Of a stretch of DNA of 64,000 nucleotides, positions 24,201 to 36,440 are shown in pieces. Source of the stretch: Pieris napi (taxonomy: Eukaryota; Arthropoda; Insecta; Lepidoptera; Pieridae); assembly GCF_905475465.1 (NCBI RefSeq), contig NC_062242.1, forward strand, positions 5,235,501 through 5,299,500, written 5' to 3'. The notes beneath the pieces were generated by a model. It ran no database searches. It worked only from the letters and a program-made list of their open reading frames with translations, and had not been told where the DNA came from. The stretch's first letter is position 1. Each line of letters opens with the position of its first letter. The translations under genes were made by a program, and so were the position numbers.

Positions 24201-26886
24201 ATTTTAATATATATACTTACGTTCCATTCATTCTCACAATAAGAAAGTGCAGCAAATCATCCAAAAGCCCAGGTGCTGAAGGACCATCTTGCTCAGGAAC
24301 AGGCTTCTCGTCAGTGTAATTGCATCTTCCGACGATTAATTTCTCGCCCATGAAATTGCTACTGGATACGGTATTTTCATACTTGCCATTGATTGCTCTA
24401 GACTCCAGTACCCTTCAATTATAATTTCAAATAAATTCCAAAATGAGTCGTACCAATATATCTAGACATAATATTACGAGGAATAAACAATATTATGCCC
24501 AAAATATTTAAACCTCATAAGTAAACAAAGTAATAAATACCTAAGTGTGATGCGTACAATGTAGAATTCACTCGAACTTTAAAGTACTGTACAACATGTA
24601 TCGTTTCATTTTTCGTGTATAACTTAGGTTCGAATATAAGCTCACTCGCATTTCTCATATGAAATCTACCAGTATAATAATTATATATTGTTCCACTTCC
24701 ATGGAGCGGCACTAGATGGCCATTTCGGAAAACATTTTTATTCCTCGCCAAATTCCTAAATCTGTTTGAGCTCGGATAATATCTTGATGCATTTTCAGGT
24801 TGACAAGAATTCCGGGAATGAAAATGTTGTTGAGAGCAATTCGCAATGTTTCTATGGTATTTCAAAGAATTATCAAAGTTGTTTGCGCAAAGTATATTAT
24901 TGCCTTTATTCAGATTATGAGGTAAAGTGACTACTATATTCTGGTCGTAACGGAGTTCAGATGTATTTAATACCTTGTATATATATTTTCTATCATTTAT
25001 AGATTTCAAAGCTATTATCCATTCAGACGAAGCCGTATTCAATTCCCAGGCGTTGAGCTATAATTTATATTTTAATTATCATAAATTATATGAAAAGGTT
25101 AAATTGTTGTAGAACCACTAAAGAGGAAAGAAGAAAAATTCGTGTCATGCATCCCAGTCACGAGTTTTTGAAGTGAAACTTCTTTATCGGGGTTGGAAAA
25201 AAAATTAGGGTAACATTTTATTCTTTATCGACGTATGGGAGAAATTTTGTAGCAGGTTACGCGCCATGTTGCTTTTTGAAGTCAAACTTCTTTATCGGCG
25301 TTGGAAAAAAATTTACACACATTTGTCACATTTTTCGGTTACGCGCCATCTTTTTCTTGTCCCTACCACGGTTGATCCAAAGAGATTCGAAGCCATTAGT
25401 AACAAAAATATATAATAACGATAACAATGATAGTAATACTAATAATTCTATTACAATTAATGAAATTCTGTAATAATCTTAGTAGGTACTACATAGTAGT
25501 ACAGTAATAAGTTAAAATGAAATAATTGTATTTGTATTCATGTCTATGATAATAAAAGCCTTTTGTTAAACTTTATCTAATTTAACTTTATTTAACCAAT
25601 TTCTGTAAAGTTGCATATAGTAGATCATTTTTCGAAAAATAAGGTCATAAAGAAGTTTCACTACTTACGTGTGTACACCTAGTACACGCACACATTTTTT
25701 TTTTATATTTTCTACAAAGAAGAGGTTGTATGGTCTAGACATGCCATAGATCGAGAATTCTTAAAAGATACAGTGACAGTTACAATAACAATTGAATAGT
25801 GCAGTTAATTTACTCCAGGAAATTATTTTAAAAGTATGGTTCATTATATACAGACTGCATTACCTCTAGTATTACCTACTAGATATACTTAATACTAGAG
25901 CTAGTAACAGATAAATATTATACCTGTTTGATATGTTGAGCCAGCACTGATGTGTTTCGAGCTAAATTTGTCGATAAAGTAACCACTCCAATTTTTATAT
26001 TAAAACGAGGCTTATTGTTCACATTGAGGGCGACTGCAACGCCATTGACTACCAGACATTTCATAAAACGCAATATCATCCAACTGCAATCTTTAAAAAA
26101 AGTATGATTCTAAATATACCTACCTAATGAATAATATCCATCCAATAAAAATAATTTTACATAAAAAATAACCTTTCATACATCAGAAAATCGTCAGAAA
26201 AATTACGAAACAATATAGTTTAAATACATTTTGAAAAAAGAAACATAAAATACCAATGATTATTAAGTACTTATTATTCTGAATTTCTGACAAGTGAATC
26301 GTTAAACTTAAAGAGTTCATCTAAAAAAACTATTTTAGGATATTATGAATGGCGTGACTGGGATTTCCTGGTGGAAATACAACATAATCACAGCGTTACC
26401 CAAAAATATAATAAAAACTAAACATTTAATACAATGAAATCACAAACCTAAGTAAAGCCGTTTTTATGCAAATCTATTACAAAATGTACATCCTCGGGTT
26501 TAACCAGTATTATAGACAAATAGGTATCTATAGTAAAAAAATTTACATTGTTTGTCTAAATAAAACTCATCCGAAAATCTTATTCTATCCACCAAACTCA
26601 TCAAGTTATGTATTTTAAACGTCTACACAGTTAATGTAGATTAATTTGCAAACATGTTTTATATGTTCATTTATAAAATTAAACATTGAAAATATAATTA
26701 TTATATTATCAAATTCTTACCTGTTTTAAGGTCTTTGGTAAATATTAATGCTTGATTCCAGTTGCGCCAAACTGCATGTTCAACTATGTACGTGAGAGTC
26801 GAGGAAATTTCGGAAGGGCATCTTTGCTCTAAGCAAAACGTGAGATTAACAAAAGTCATACACAAAAGCACTTTAAGATTCAACAT
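18244..26886 (-). CDS. Ionotropic receptor (chemosensory iGluR-like, IR75-type)
   Basis: Ten exons on the minus strand: 26886-26721, 26090-25924, 25057-24558, 24412-24221, 23745-23575, 23216-22993, 22455-22244, 21723-21590, 21303-21198, 18429-18244. They give about 685 residues. The start is the ATG at 26886, followed by a signal peptide (MLNLKVLLCMTFVNLTFC). Then come a divergent amino-terminal region, the S1 half (GAWSGLLGALLDHTVDIALEP), membrane segment M1 (about 425-443), a pore loop ending LCQQG, M3 with YNAYAAFITSVLS (the counterpart of the glutamate receptor SYTANLAAF gate), the S2 half and M4 (about 665-684, ending ASLSIG). IRs are dendritic cation channels that sense odours such as acids and amines. 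The exon 3/4 junction is the least certain boundary. The last intron (2.8 kb) is full of transposon relics. The exact orthologue is not claimed. Confidence 0.85.
18518..19140 (+). repeat. ~620-bp dispersed repeat, copy 1
   Basis: The sequence from GGGATGACAGGTCTGGGCGT to about 19140 reappears inverted at 55182-55797. It includes a TA-rich foldback (about 18578-18612) and a poly-C run near 19017-19032. No coding capacity or clear termini. It lies in the last intron of the receptor gene. Confidence 0.8.
19734..20306 (-). mobile_element. Mariner transposase relic
   Basis: Translated pieces match the mariner family: a helix-turn-helix part (GKSTVEKWFAKFKRSDMST) and, in another frame, the catalytic region with YVTMDETWLHQFTPKSNRQS. 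YVTMDETW is the first catalytic Asp motif. The pieces are in different frames, so the copy is inactive. It is on the same strand as the receptor gene that contains it. Confidence 0.85.
20838..20915 (+). mobile_element. LINE 3' tail fragment with TTTGAC repeats
   Basis: It carries GACGTTCAAAAGTGCC as in other LINE tails in the window and ends in three TTTGAC units. Confidence 0.6.
21940..22225 (-). mobile_element. LINE reverse transcriptase C-terminal relic
   Basis: The minus-strand translation contains FFGHVSRRGDQSIERLVVQG and RGRSPTRWTDQIKS. This pattern is typical of the C-terminal end of non-LTR reverse transcriptases. It starts just inside intron 7 of the receptor gene and is continuous with its frame only by chance. 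Confidence 0.75.
25166..25664. mobile_element. MITE-like element with direct and inverted GAAGTGAAACTTC units
   Basis: The unit TTTTTGAAGTGAAACTTCTT plus TATCGG-G/C-GTTGG occurs at about 25165 and again at about 25273 (with one base changed). An inverted ATAAAGAAGTTTCAC closes the stretch at about 25647-25661. It lies in intron 2 of the receptor gene. Confidence 0.5.
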
Positions 26887-28384
26887 AGCCTCCAATCTAA
26901 TATGTAATATTCTTTATATATTTAATATCAAGTGTGTGGGCCAGTGACAGTGCCTAGTTCTACGACTACACACTTAATAGTGTTAGGTTCTATGCTTACT
27001 GTCCGTCAAAAGGAACAGTAGAATATTGTGTTGCTTCGAGGACAACATTTTCCATTGGGTTAAGAGTCATAATCAATCAAAGAGTCATAATTCTACCTTT
27101 ACAATTGAATAGAATAGATATTTTCATGAATTGAATCACCATTTCACTGAAATGTATCATGATATATGAACATTTGAATAAATAATTAATATTTAAGAGT
27201 AATCAATCATAAACGTAATCATTAAATACGCGGTTTCGTCTTACATTCTTTCAACCGGCGCTTATTTATAAATAATAATAAATACTAAAAACTATTTCAA
27301 GATACATTTTAAGAAAATCCATCAACGCGACGTTAACTGCCTGGCGTCTGTAACCTATATTTTTTTTCGTTCCATTACAGTACTGGGAAACATCAAAAAT
27401 TACATTAGGTAAAAAAAAAAATTATTACAAGTCCGTCTTTTGTACAAGACTCCTTACCTACCAATAGAAAAACAGTGTATGTTGCCAAAATATAGCATTC
27501 TTATGAACAAATTAGTGGTGCTTTCGTTACCGTCAAAGCATGACAGTTTCAATTTAAACACACAGCAATTAAAACGCTGTTACAATTTACCGAAGATCAA
27601 AATAACAATTATGTAAATTTGTTCAAGACCTCTAATAGTTGTCGTGCCTATAGGAATGTATATATATATAAGCTTTGAACATAATTCTTCATTCCAGTTA
27701 AGTTGAAGAAAGATTTTGAAGCGGCAGTTCTGTGTAGCAACCACAGTAAGATTGAAGTAAGGTGATTATAATTGCGTGCATTGTCGGATACTCACTTGTT
27801 AGATATATAAGTAAACAGATGTCTATTTTAGTATACCTAAAACAAAGTACTATAGTACTTCCCCAATAATCCGAAAAAAGAACATTGCGATCTTTGTTAA
27901 GGTATATTTTAATTAAATTGAATGGATGCAGGATATTTCAACCCTAAGAGTTTAGTTCATGGAATGGTTCACGAAAATATAGTCAAATTAAATTAAATCA
28001 TTAACATGATAATTAAAAACATTTTCATTTATTTCTAAAAGCACACAATCACTTGTGGTATAATTACATATTATTAATAAATATATTATGACTAGTAAAA
28101 TTCTTGAAAAATCTTCATCAAGTATTAATATTTTTTAACTATCTGACAAGTCATATTTTGAATGAGCTTCAACATTGAATTTGTGAAATCAGGTAACCTA
28201 TGGATATAAAAAATTAACAAAATTTTATAGTCCTCAATGGTTACAACATTTTATCAAAATGAAATATATAGCTTTAAGTGGGGCCTTTTTTTAACTACTG
28301 AAACCATTACATAACAATTACTGTTTATAAAATGTTATAATTTGTATGTATATTAAACAAAAAACTATGCTACATATTAAAAAA
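26887..28384. other. Intergenic, receptor 5' side to unknown gene 3' end
   Basis: An AT-rich ATATATAAAG at about 26907-26916 (minus strand) could be core-promoter sequence but lies very close to the ATG. No other gene or element is recognised. Confidence 0.35.
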
Positions 28385-29270
28385 TTATGCATATGTATTA
28401 CAATCCTCAATAATAATACACTCCTTTGCTCTCTGATTTTCAGAGTCATTTTTATTATTTGTAACTATTTTTGCTTCCTTTGTGGTTTTTGAAATGTCAT
28501 CCTTGCCAGATTTTCTCTTTAATCCAAGTCCTTTATTTGTATTTATATCACTGTGATCACTATTTGATACCTTCCTCTTTTTAGACTTGGTTATAACAAA
28601 ATCTACATCAGAGGAATCATCATCAAACCCTGCATACACTGGAACAGATCGGCCACTTCGTGTTGACCTTTGTGGTTGAATTCTGGTTGTTTCTTCAAGA
28701 ATTTGTAGTGGAGGGGGCCACGCTGCAAGGTTTACTGACTGTCTAGCTTGTCTATAGTTATTTAAGGACATAATTTTAAAATATACAACAAGAAGTCGGG
28801 CTCGTTCAGCTGCAGATGTTGAATTTGGAAAAAGACTCCAAGGTAAACGCCTGTCTCTGACATTTAAATATTGCCTTCTCATTTTTACTTTTGGTGATGC
28901 ATTGCAAACAATATCTTCCTTCTGTAAACACAAGGATAGAAGAAAAGTTTGAAAGAATAAATTTAGTTTTAGTCTATAAAAACTCCCGTTTACAGATTTA
29001 TATTTTACCTTCTGCCGGTCTTCATCTTGAGCAGCGGATTTTGAAAATTTTAAAACTTTAAGCAAATCGGTCATCTCTTCTTTACTCAAGTTATCTTCAT
29101 TTAAACCATATTCTAAAACAGCAAGTATAAATACATTGCACGAAATTTGGTATTGACTAGAGTTAATAAGTATAATATAAACACTTTAAATTATAGTTAC
29201 CGGTCAATTGTGTTCGCAAACTCTTGATATCAGTATCGGAACTTTCTTCGGAAGACAGAACATACTCCAT
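28385..29270 (-). CDS. Unknown charged, probably nuclear protein
   Basis: Three exons on the minus strand: 29270-29201, 29112-29009, 28921-28385. They join in frame to 236 residues starting MEYVLSSEESSDTD. The middle has an RRQYLNVRDRRLPWSLFP segment and a helical stretch (AERARLLVVYFKIMSLNNYR). A basic segment (RSTRSGRSVP) follows, then an acidic one (YAGFDDDSSDVDF), a KKRK motif and a Lys/Ser-rich C-terminus. KKRK and RKSGK suggest nuclear import. The aromatic-acidic motif loosely recalls the N-terminus of RAD51AP1-type proteins, which is too weak for a name. It lies head to head with TRIM9, starts 850 bp apart. I do not recognise the family. Confidence 0.75.
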
Positions 29271-30119
29271 TTTTACTGTTATTAAAATATTTTCAATGCT
29301 TCTTGCGCTGGAACATAGGCCATAGGTAAATCAATCCTTACGTCTACGATTGTGCAATTATTTTCATATAGCTACAAATATATTAATTCATATTAAAAAA
29401 GAACGGAACGTATATTTTGCTGATAGTTTGTTTGTAAATTATTTAATATTTTCCACAGATTAGCAATTCTTGACAAGAATTTCTTGTTCTTTCATATTTG
29501 ACACAGACTTTGTTATGCGACTTTTTTTACCTTCGGCCTTCTTATGAAACTACCTTAAGAATATGAATCTTATCATAGGGATCAATCATAGGGCTGTTTT
29601 CTTTTTTCATTTATGATTTGATTGATTGATTTATTTTAAGATTCTATGACCTGAGTCTCTTTTCTAAATCTTAGCTTTCTAAGTCTATTCGGAAAGGAAA
29701 CCAGCGTAATGGGTGGACTTAAATTAGCATTTAGAGAAATATTTTTGCTCAGCGAGAGTGTGGAATGTTTGCTTTGGAAAAAATAATATTATTATGCAAG
29801 AAAAGGCACTATGGTCAAAAGACTTTAGCCTGACCGGAAAGCGATACATAATAAAAAAATCTTTGCCGATTGTCAACATAAATAGTCAAATGTCAGCACA
29901 ATGGTCAATGAGCTATGTTTTGATTTTTCATATGTTGTAGCTATTATTTAAATAATCTCTTGAGCATTTTCTACTCTAACCGAAATAGGTCAAACTGAAT
30001 CAAAACTAATGTGATAGCTTATTTCATTATTATCTTTGATAAATACAAATTAAAACATTAGGTAACGTAATGTAGACAAACAAAATTTACTTTTCCATAT
30101 TACTTTCGAAAACTACAAG
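29271..30119. promoter_or_regulatory. Shared upstream region of divergent genes
   Basis: This 849-bp interval separates the starts of the unknown nuclear gene (-) and TRIM9 (+), so it must hold both promoters unless a distant 5' exon exists. No clear TATA box or element was identified. Confidence 0.5.
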
Positions 30120-33100
30120 ATGGAAGAAGAATTGAGATGTTACGTGTGTAAAGAGTTCTACAGAGAGCCTGTTTTGTTACCTTGCGGACACGCACTATGT
30201 CGGCTTTGTGCAGTTAATTTACAAACTCATGTTCCTGAGGCAGATAATGCATCGGCGTCAGCATCTGACTATCAAGAAGCAGACAAAGCCTCTGTCTCTA
30301 GCGAAACTGATAGTGGAGTAGTTTGTGGTTCTAGGCCCAACAGCTATGCTGGGACACCAGCTGCACCAATTTACCCATCCACAGCATTTAGCCTATCTTG
30401 CCCCATATGTAACAAGCAAATTTATATGGATGACAATGGTGCTGAAGGTTTGCCACCTTTCCGTGTTATGCGGACTATTGTTGAACGATTTGGTGGTGTA
30501 AACATTGCACCACCTGCTGAAGAAGCATGTCAGATGTGTGAAGGAGAAAAACGTGCTGCTGTAGTGCGATGTGAGCAATGTTCTGTGAGGTACTGTGCTA
30601 ATTGTAGAGATGCTTGGCATCCAATTCGAGGACCACTTGCCCAACATGAGTTACGAGCATTGGGAACAACTTGTGGTGATCATGGAGCTACTCCTGTACT
30701 ATATTGTAATACATGTCTTATACCAATTTGCCAAAGGTGCCTTGCTGAAAAACATTCTCAACATGAAACACAGCCTCTATCAAATGCAGCTAGAGCTCAC
30801 AAGGTAATTGCTCTAAATTTATTTATAATCTAATTCCCCAAAACTGTAAGTATGTACATATTATGTCTAATAAGTTATTGCGTTTCAGATTAATTAAAAG
30901 TATATCATTTTTTACAGACTGATCTATCCCAATCTTTGACACAACTGTCTGAAGAAGCAAAGGCTGTTACGGAGTATATTCAGTTAGTTAAGGGATCTGG
31001 GGACAAAGTAAATGTAAGTTTTATGAAATAAAAATCTTCTATCTTAGAGAATGTTTTTTAAATGTGTTGGTTCGAAAGAAGTAATGATTTACTTGCAGGA
31101 TTTAATATATTTTCCTGAATAATGAACAATATCTAGATTAGCTGTGGATCTAATAAATCATACTTTTCATAATACATTTTTAGCCATAAAAATAAATGCG
31201 ACATATAAAATAATTATATACAGCACAATTAGCCTACTGAATAACATGATGACCTAATGGGAATTGGTTCACTTATTAAAAGTAATGTAAACTTGTTTAC
31301 TTTAATGACTAGGAATCCTGTGAAGAATTAGAAAGGCAAATTGATCAAGCATGTGCAGAAATAACTCGTGCTGTTGAAAGACGACGAGATGAATTAGTAC
31401 GGGCAGCAAGAAATACAAGATCACAGGCGGCAACAAACATGCGTACCCTGACAGCTCATGCTGCACAAAAATTGAGAGAAGCAACTGCTCTGCTACACTT
31501 CTCAATTGAAGCACTAAAGGAAACTGATCATGCTGCCTTTCTTCAGGTATAATTTTTTTTTACAATAATTCCTATGTCAACTGTTATTAATAAACATAAT
31601 GTTTAATATATTCCATATGCATAAAGTATTTGCTTTCCAAAAAATGTAATTGCCAGACTTCGTAATACTAGATAAGATTAGAAAAATACTATTGTTTATG
31701 TATCTTATCTGTGACAACGTTAGTTATCTATAATATAATGAAATAATGTTTTGTTTCATTAAATTTATACATAAATATTACACATAACTTTTTATTTTTA
31801 TTTATTGTATATAACTAACTTGTATTTGTTTAGTATCATACTTTAGAAGAGATTGAGTTTTCCTGGTTGGTAGTTGATGGTTCATGAAAGTGGTCTGGTT
31901 ATGCCCATTAACACAAAGTTTATTTGTTTCGTTTGATTTAATAGGTCAATAAATTTACAAATGTTGTTTTGTAACGCCTCAGAAATGACTTTAATAAAGA
32001 AATTACGTTGTCTTTCATTGATATAAAAACTCTTGCTGCTTACCTCTTGTTGTAATAGATTACATATTATATTATCATCAAAATAATTATAACTGTTTAA
32101 CTGATTTACGCAATTTATTTAAAAGCCCTTTCACCTATATAAATTTATTTTCAAGTAATATCAATTTTATTTTCCAAATAAACAGCGTGTGACCTAAGTA
32201 TTATGTAACGAATTTTTGATTCCTCTTGTGAAACGTTTCGATGCAGGGCGGGGATTAAATTACGCGTTATTATTATTTTCGAAATTCCGGTACTTGAACG
32301 CTTCCTTAGTACTTAAGTTATCTTACTAAGCTCATGAAAGTGTCTTACTTTTTTTATTAATATTTAATAGTTTTTAACTTATGTTATTATTATTAATTAC
32401 TTAAGATGTCATGTGGAACATGGTGTAATGGTTGCAGCTCCTTACAAACGTTGTGTAAAAAAAAAAACATGGCGATTAAAAAGAGTGGCGGAGAGTTTAT
32501 TGCCAGTTCTTCTCTTCCGTTCTACGCCCTTGATTTGAGAACTGGCAGTAAATGTTAAATTAGAAGCATTAATATGTATTTCTTTAATGACGAATCACAA
32601 GTGTACATTGTGTTACCTACGTGAATAAATGATTTTTGAATTTTGAATAATTTTCAAAATTACATAGTCACACAAAAACGCGGTTAACTGCTTCGAAAAA
32701 ATGTACCTGCTTTATTGTTCATATAAAATACTTATTTAAACTATTCAATCACAAATAGACGGGGCCAATGCGATGCATAAACAAGATTACTTCAGATTAT
32801 ATCATTAATGACGTAATTACTATTTTAATGTAATAAGTAAATAATTACAGGTTGGTAACATCTTAGCCGCACGTGCACAAGATACAGCGAGTGGCCTCCG
32901 TGAGTCTCTTGAGACACCGCCCTCACCAACCGCTCTTACACTCGACATTGAGCCTGTATTACGTACAGTCAAGACTATGAACTTTATCGAATGCATATGT
33001 GAGTTTATTGTGTTTATTTGTTTTGTTGTATATACATGAAGTAAAATATATTAATATTTACCTCTCATTGGATATGCAGCCCCGGAAAAGGAAATGAAGT

Positions 33101-35505
33101 CTTCAGGTATTTTAAGATTCATACATCACATACTTTTTACTGTCTAAGATTTATAAAATCTATAAGAAAGTACATATTAAATACGCATTCAATTATCACA
33201 ATTTCAGTAGATATTTCATCCTACAATTACTACTATATGCTATCCTGCTATCTGACCAAAACCGCTAAAAGTTATAAATTAAAGACAATAATAAACAAAC
33301 AGCGTGTTGAACTCTTAGAAATTAGTACCATCAATTGCTTATAAGTTTAAAGTGTTAGGTGATAGCCATATAGTAGTATAAGTATTTTGTTTAGCGCCAG
33401 GAGCCCCTGAAATGGCCGTTGAAGCGTGCGCGGCGCGTGGTTGTTCGTGCACGTTAGCGTGGCGGCCGCCCGTCGCACCGCACGCCGTTCGGGGATATAT
33501 ATTGGAACTGGACGATGGCTTAGGAGGACTATTTCGAGTTAGTATTTAAGTTCTTAGTAAAATCTAAAATGTTACAAGCAAAATACCTTGTTTGTTTTTA
33601 ACATTTAAGATATGCGTTACTTTTATAATATACAAATTAAACCTTTGATGGATTCAATTTTATTGACATTGACAATGATATTTCTTTCAATTCCTATCTA
33701 AGTGATATCAATTCCTATCAATCGTCATTGAAGTCTTGACTGGGTACAAGATATATTTAAATCCGACGACATAATGTTGCTTGTATATCAAAATGAAAGT
33801 TACATCATTGAATTGAAAATTACAGGAAGTGTACTGTGGCCGTGAAACAGTGTGTACAATTGATGGTCTCCATTATGCGTCATTATATAGTGCCAGAGTA
33901 AAAGCATTTAACGGGGCTGGTGAAGGGCCGTATAGCGAAGTTATCGGACTACAAACGTCACCAGGTAAGTTTTTCTAAGAAGAATCCACTTTTCCCTACT
34001 GTTTTAAATATGTATTTAAAAATTTCTTAGTTTTCATCAAGTGAACTAATAATTGCTTTCAATGTGTTTAGTTTAATAAAGTAAATTAAAAGATCGCGTT
34101 TATGACTTCAATTTCGATCACAATATTGCGTCTGCACCATAATTAATATCAATGTCACTTCTTTACAATTAAATTTGATGTTTCGAGTGATTATAAGCAT
34201 TAAAGATTCTTTAAAAAAAAACAATTGTTTAGTGGCGTGGTTCTCATGGGACGCGCGATGCGCTAGCGGCGAAGGGGTGTCTGTGTGCGCCGAAGGCCTA
34301 AGCGCTCGGGCCGCTGGCTGGCAGCCCCGAGTCGTGTTGGCCGATCAGCCGTTAGCTCGCGGCGTGCATTACTGGCGCCTTCGAATCGACCACTACGATG
34401 GGGACGCTGACCCCGCCTTCGGGATCGCGAGAGCTGATGTTGCTAAAGATAAAATGCTAGGTATGAAAAAAGTTGAAGTTCAAAAGAAATTAAATTTATA
34501 ATTGGGTAGCTGTGAGGATCGAATGATCATATGACTTTTGTGGTTATATTTCAAAGTATGTCAGAAACCAAAGATGGTAATTTCGTCTCACACCTCACCC
34601 ACTTAACCAAAATCGTTAACGTTTATATATTAGAAATACCATGTTGTCATTAGGACCAAATTTTGTATTGAAAATTCAACATTTGGTTTGTAATTCTTGT
34701 GAATTTTTATACAAGGATCTAGATCTCATTTTATGTTTTACACACACCTATATTAGACCTTCAACTAAATTCTAATTCAAGAAAGTTCTCAAGAAATAAA
34801 AACTTCGATATACATTTCTATGACAACTGTCTGCGACTTTTTATTTATTTAAAGAAAAACCCACAGGAGCTGCTAGGCAATTACTAACGAGTATAAAAAA
34901 GTCTTAACATTACTAAACTCATATAATATGCGTATTAATAAGAATAAACAAAAGACGGCGAGGGCAGCCTTCATATCAACCAACATCTAATGCACTTTCA
35001 GGTAGCGACGCTCTGGGCTGGGCTATGTACATAGACGGTTCTCGGTCTTGGTTCGTGCACGGCGGGGCTCACGGCGGTCGAGCGCCTGGGGGCATCGCCC
35101 CTGGATCCACCGTGGGCATTTTACTAGACCTCACGAGGGGCACACTACGATTCACCGTCGATGACCAGCCACAGGTACTATTCACACTGTATTTCTTTTT
35201 TTAAGTCTTTCGTCATATTTTGACTTAATAATAATTCAACATTAAATTTAAAAACGTTATGACATCATTACATCACCAAGTTTGTAACGCCGAGAAGTTT
35301 CCATAATGATTTTTTTTTAAACTCTTAAACGCGTTTCAATTTAGTAGTTTCTTTTTTTTTTAATTTACAGGGCGACATAGCATTTACAGGCCTTCGTGGT
35401 GCGTTTTACCCAGCTGTGTCACTAAATCGTGGCGTAGCTGTCACATTACAACCAGGTCTGCCACCACCGCCTGATCTACTTATCTCCACTCTTGCCATAG
35501 AATAG
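30120..35505 (+). CDS. Trim9: E3 ubiquitin-protein ligase TRIM9
   Basis: Ten exons: 30120-30803, 30918-31013, 31313-31546, 32851-32998, 33080-33106, 33395-33537, 33826-33964, 34233-34460, 35002-35174, 35371-35505. They give 668 residues (659 without the 27-nt exon). Domains in order: RING with Cys 7, 10, 22, 27, 30, His 24 and Cys 94, 97, interrupted by a Ser/Ala-rich insert as in TRIM9; B-box 1 (Cys 137 to about His 176); B-box 2 (about 185-215); coiled coil (about 229-340); COS-like segment; fibronectin III (YILELDDGLGGLFREVYCG, VKAFNGAGEGPYS); SPRY (HYWRLRIDHYDGDADPAFG, GWAMYIDGSRSWF). This is the class C-I TRIM order. Known role: neuronal ubiquitin ligase at axon tips, acting in netrin/DCC (Frazzled) guidance and exocytosis. 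SPRY exons are markedly GC-rich compared with the others. Confidence 0.95.
32472..32650 (+). mobile_element. LINE 3' tail in TRIM9 intron 3
   Basis: It has the same GAGTGGCGGAGAGTTTATTG and ACGCCCTTGATTTGAGAACTG blocks as the 5924-6092 copy, ending GAATAAATGATTTTTGAA. It is 5'-truncated and in sense orientation to the host gene. Confidence 0.75.
33080..33106 (+). other. Trim9: TRIM9 27-nt microexon
   Basis: An acceptor (GATATGCAG) and a donor (GTATTT) bound 27 nt that enter and leave in phase 1. Included, it adds nine residues (around PEKEMKSSG) between the COS-like region and the fibronectin III domain; skipped, the frame is kept. Short, charged and frame-neutral exons in neuronal genes are often alternatively spliced. 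Inclusion is inferred from signals only. Confidence 0.55.
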
Positions 35506-35564
35506 ATTAATACATAAATTAATATAATTGTACAAATGACTGAAAATATGTAGGATTATTAAAA

Positions 35565-35570
35565 AATAAA
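35565..35570 (+). terminator. TRIM9 poly(A) signal
   Basis: AATAAA lies 60 nt after the TRIM9 stop codon. Confidence 0.6.
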
Positions 35571-36266
35571 GCAAAATATTGGTATAAACAACCACTAAAT
35601 CATCGCTGTTTGTGGAGGTTAGGTTTGGTTATGTTTTTATAGCGAAATATGGCTTCCGTATGTCAAATATAATAAGTTTTTTACATATGGGAATCACACT
35701 TAACGCTGTGCCTGAATCTTAGCCTAAGCGGGAACTAACGCTGTCAGCTGTCAAAACTTTATGACCATTTGACAGATGGGAGTGTTGCTTGTCTCTGAAT
35801 TTTACTCTTCAAGTTGTGAAATCGTTGGTAATTAATACTAAAGAAAATCGATTATGACCATTTCCCATATAGTTGACAAAGTGGTATGCTCTACTGGTAA
35901 AAACTTAAAATAGCTCCAGAGACATTATAAAGCGTTGGTTTATGTGCAACGAGCTAATTGCTTTACTTTATAATAAATCTACACAAATTTTGAATTGTTT
36001 AATCTTAATGTTATTTATAACAATTTGAAATTATTGTTAAAAAAAATTCAACGAATAATTGCTTGGATTTCAATGCGTTTATAGGTCGGTTATCGAAAGC
36101 TGGTGGGTTCACAGTACTCACACTAATGCAATTTCACATACAGTATGTTTAAAAATATAACTTTTTTGCCAAGCTATATATTTTAGTCTACTCTGGTTTT
36201 AGTAAGGTTGGGTGGGTTGTAAATAAATAAAAATGTGTCAAATACATATAAATATTATGTGCATAC
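35571..36266. other. Intergenic, 3' of TRIM9
   Basis: Nothing is supported beyond AT-rich sequence; several dyads around 35700-35780 were not resolved into an element. Confidence 0.35.
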
Positions 36267-36440
36267 GAGGGTGGGTCCAAAAGTTGTAAGCCCGACCAAG
36301 AACGTATAAGAGTAGTTTGTGTAAATAATTTTTCATTTTTCGACATAAGCTCCATCTAGATCAACACACTTCACTTTTACTTCACTAACTATTCTTTCAA
36401 TACTCCTCTTAGAAACCCCAATCGCATCTGAAGTCAAATT
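36267..36440 (-). mobile_element. Mariner 3' end relic
   Basis: It begins with a mariner-like terminus (CGAGGGTGGGTCCAAAAGTT). On the minus strand it reads KCVDLDGAYVEK, the C-terminal motif of mariner transposases. The rest of the element is missing. Confidence 0.7.

Noticed and set aside
26887..26895. Receptor start three codons further upstream
   Set aside because: The upstream codon is TTG, not ATG; the first ATG at 26886 leads directly into the signal peptide.
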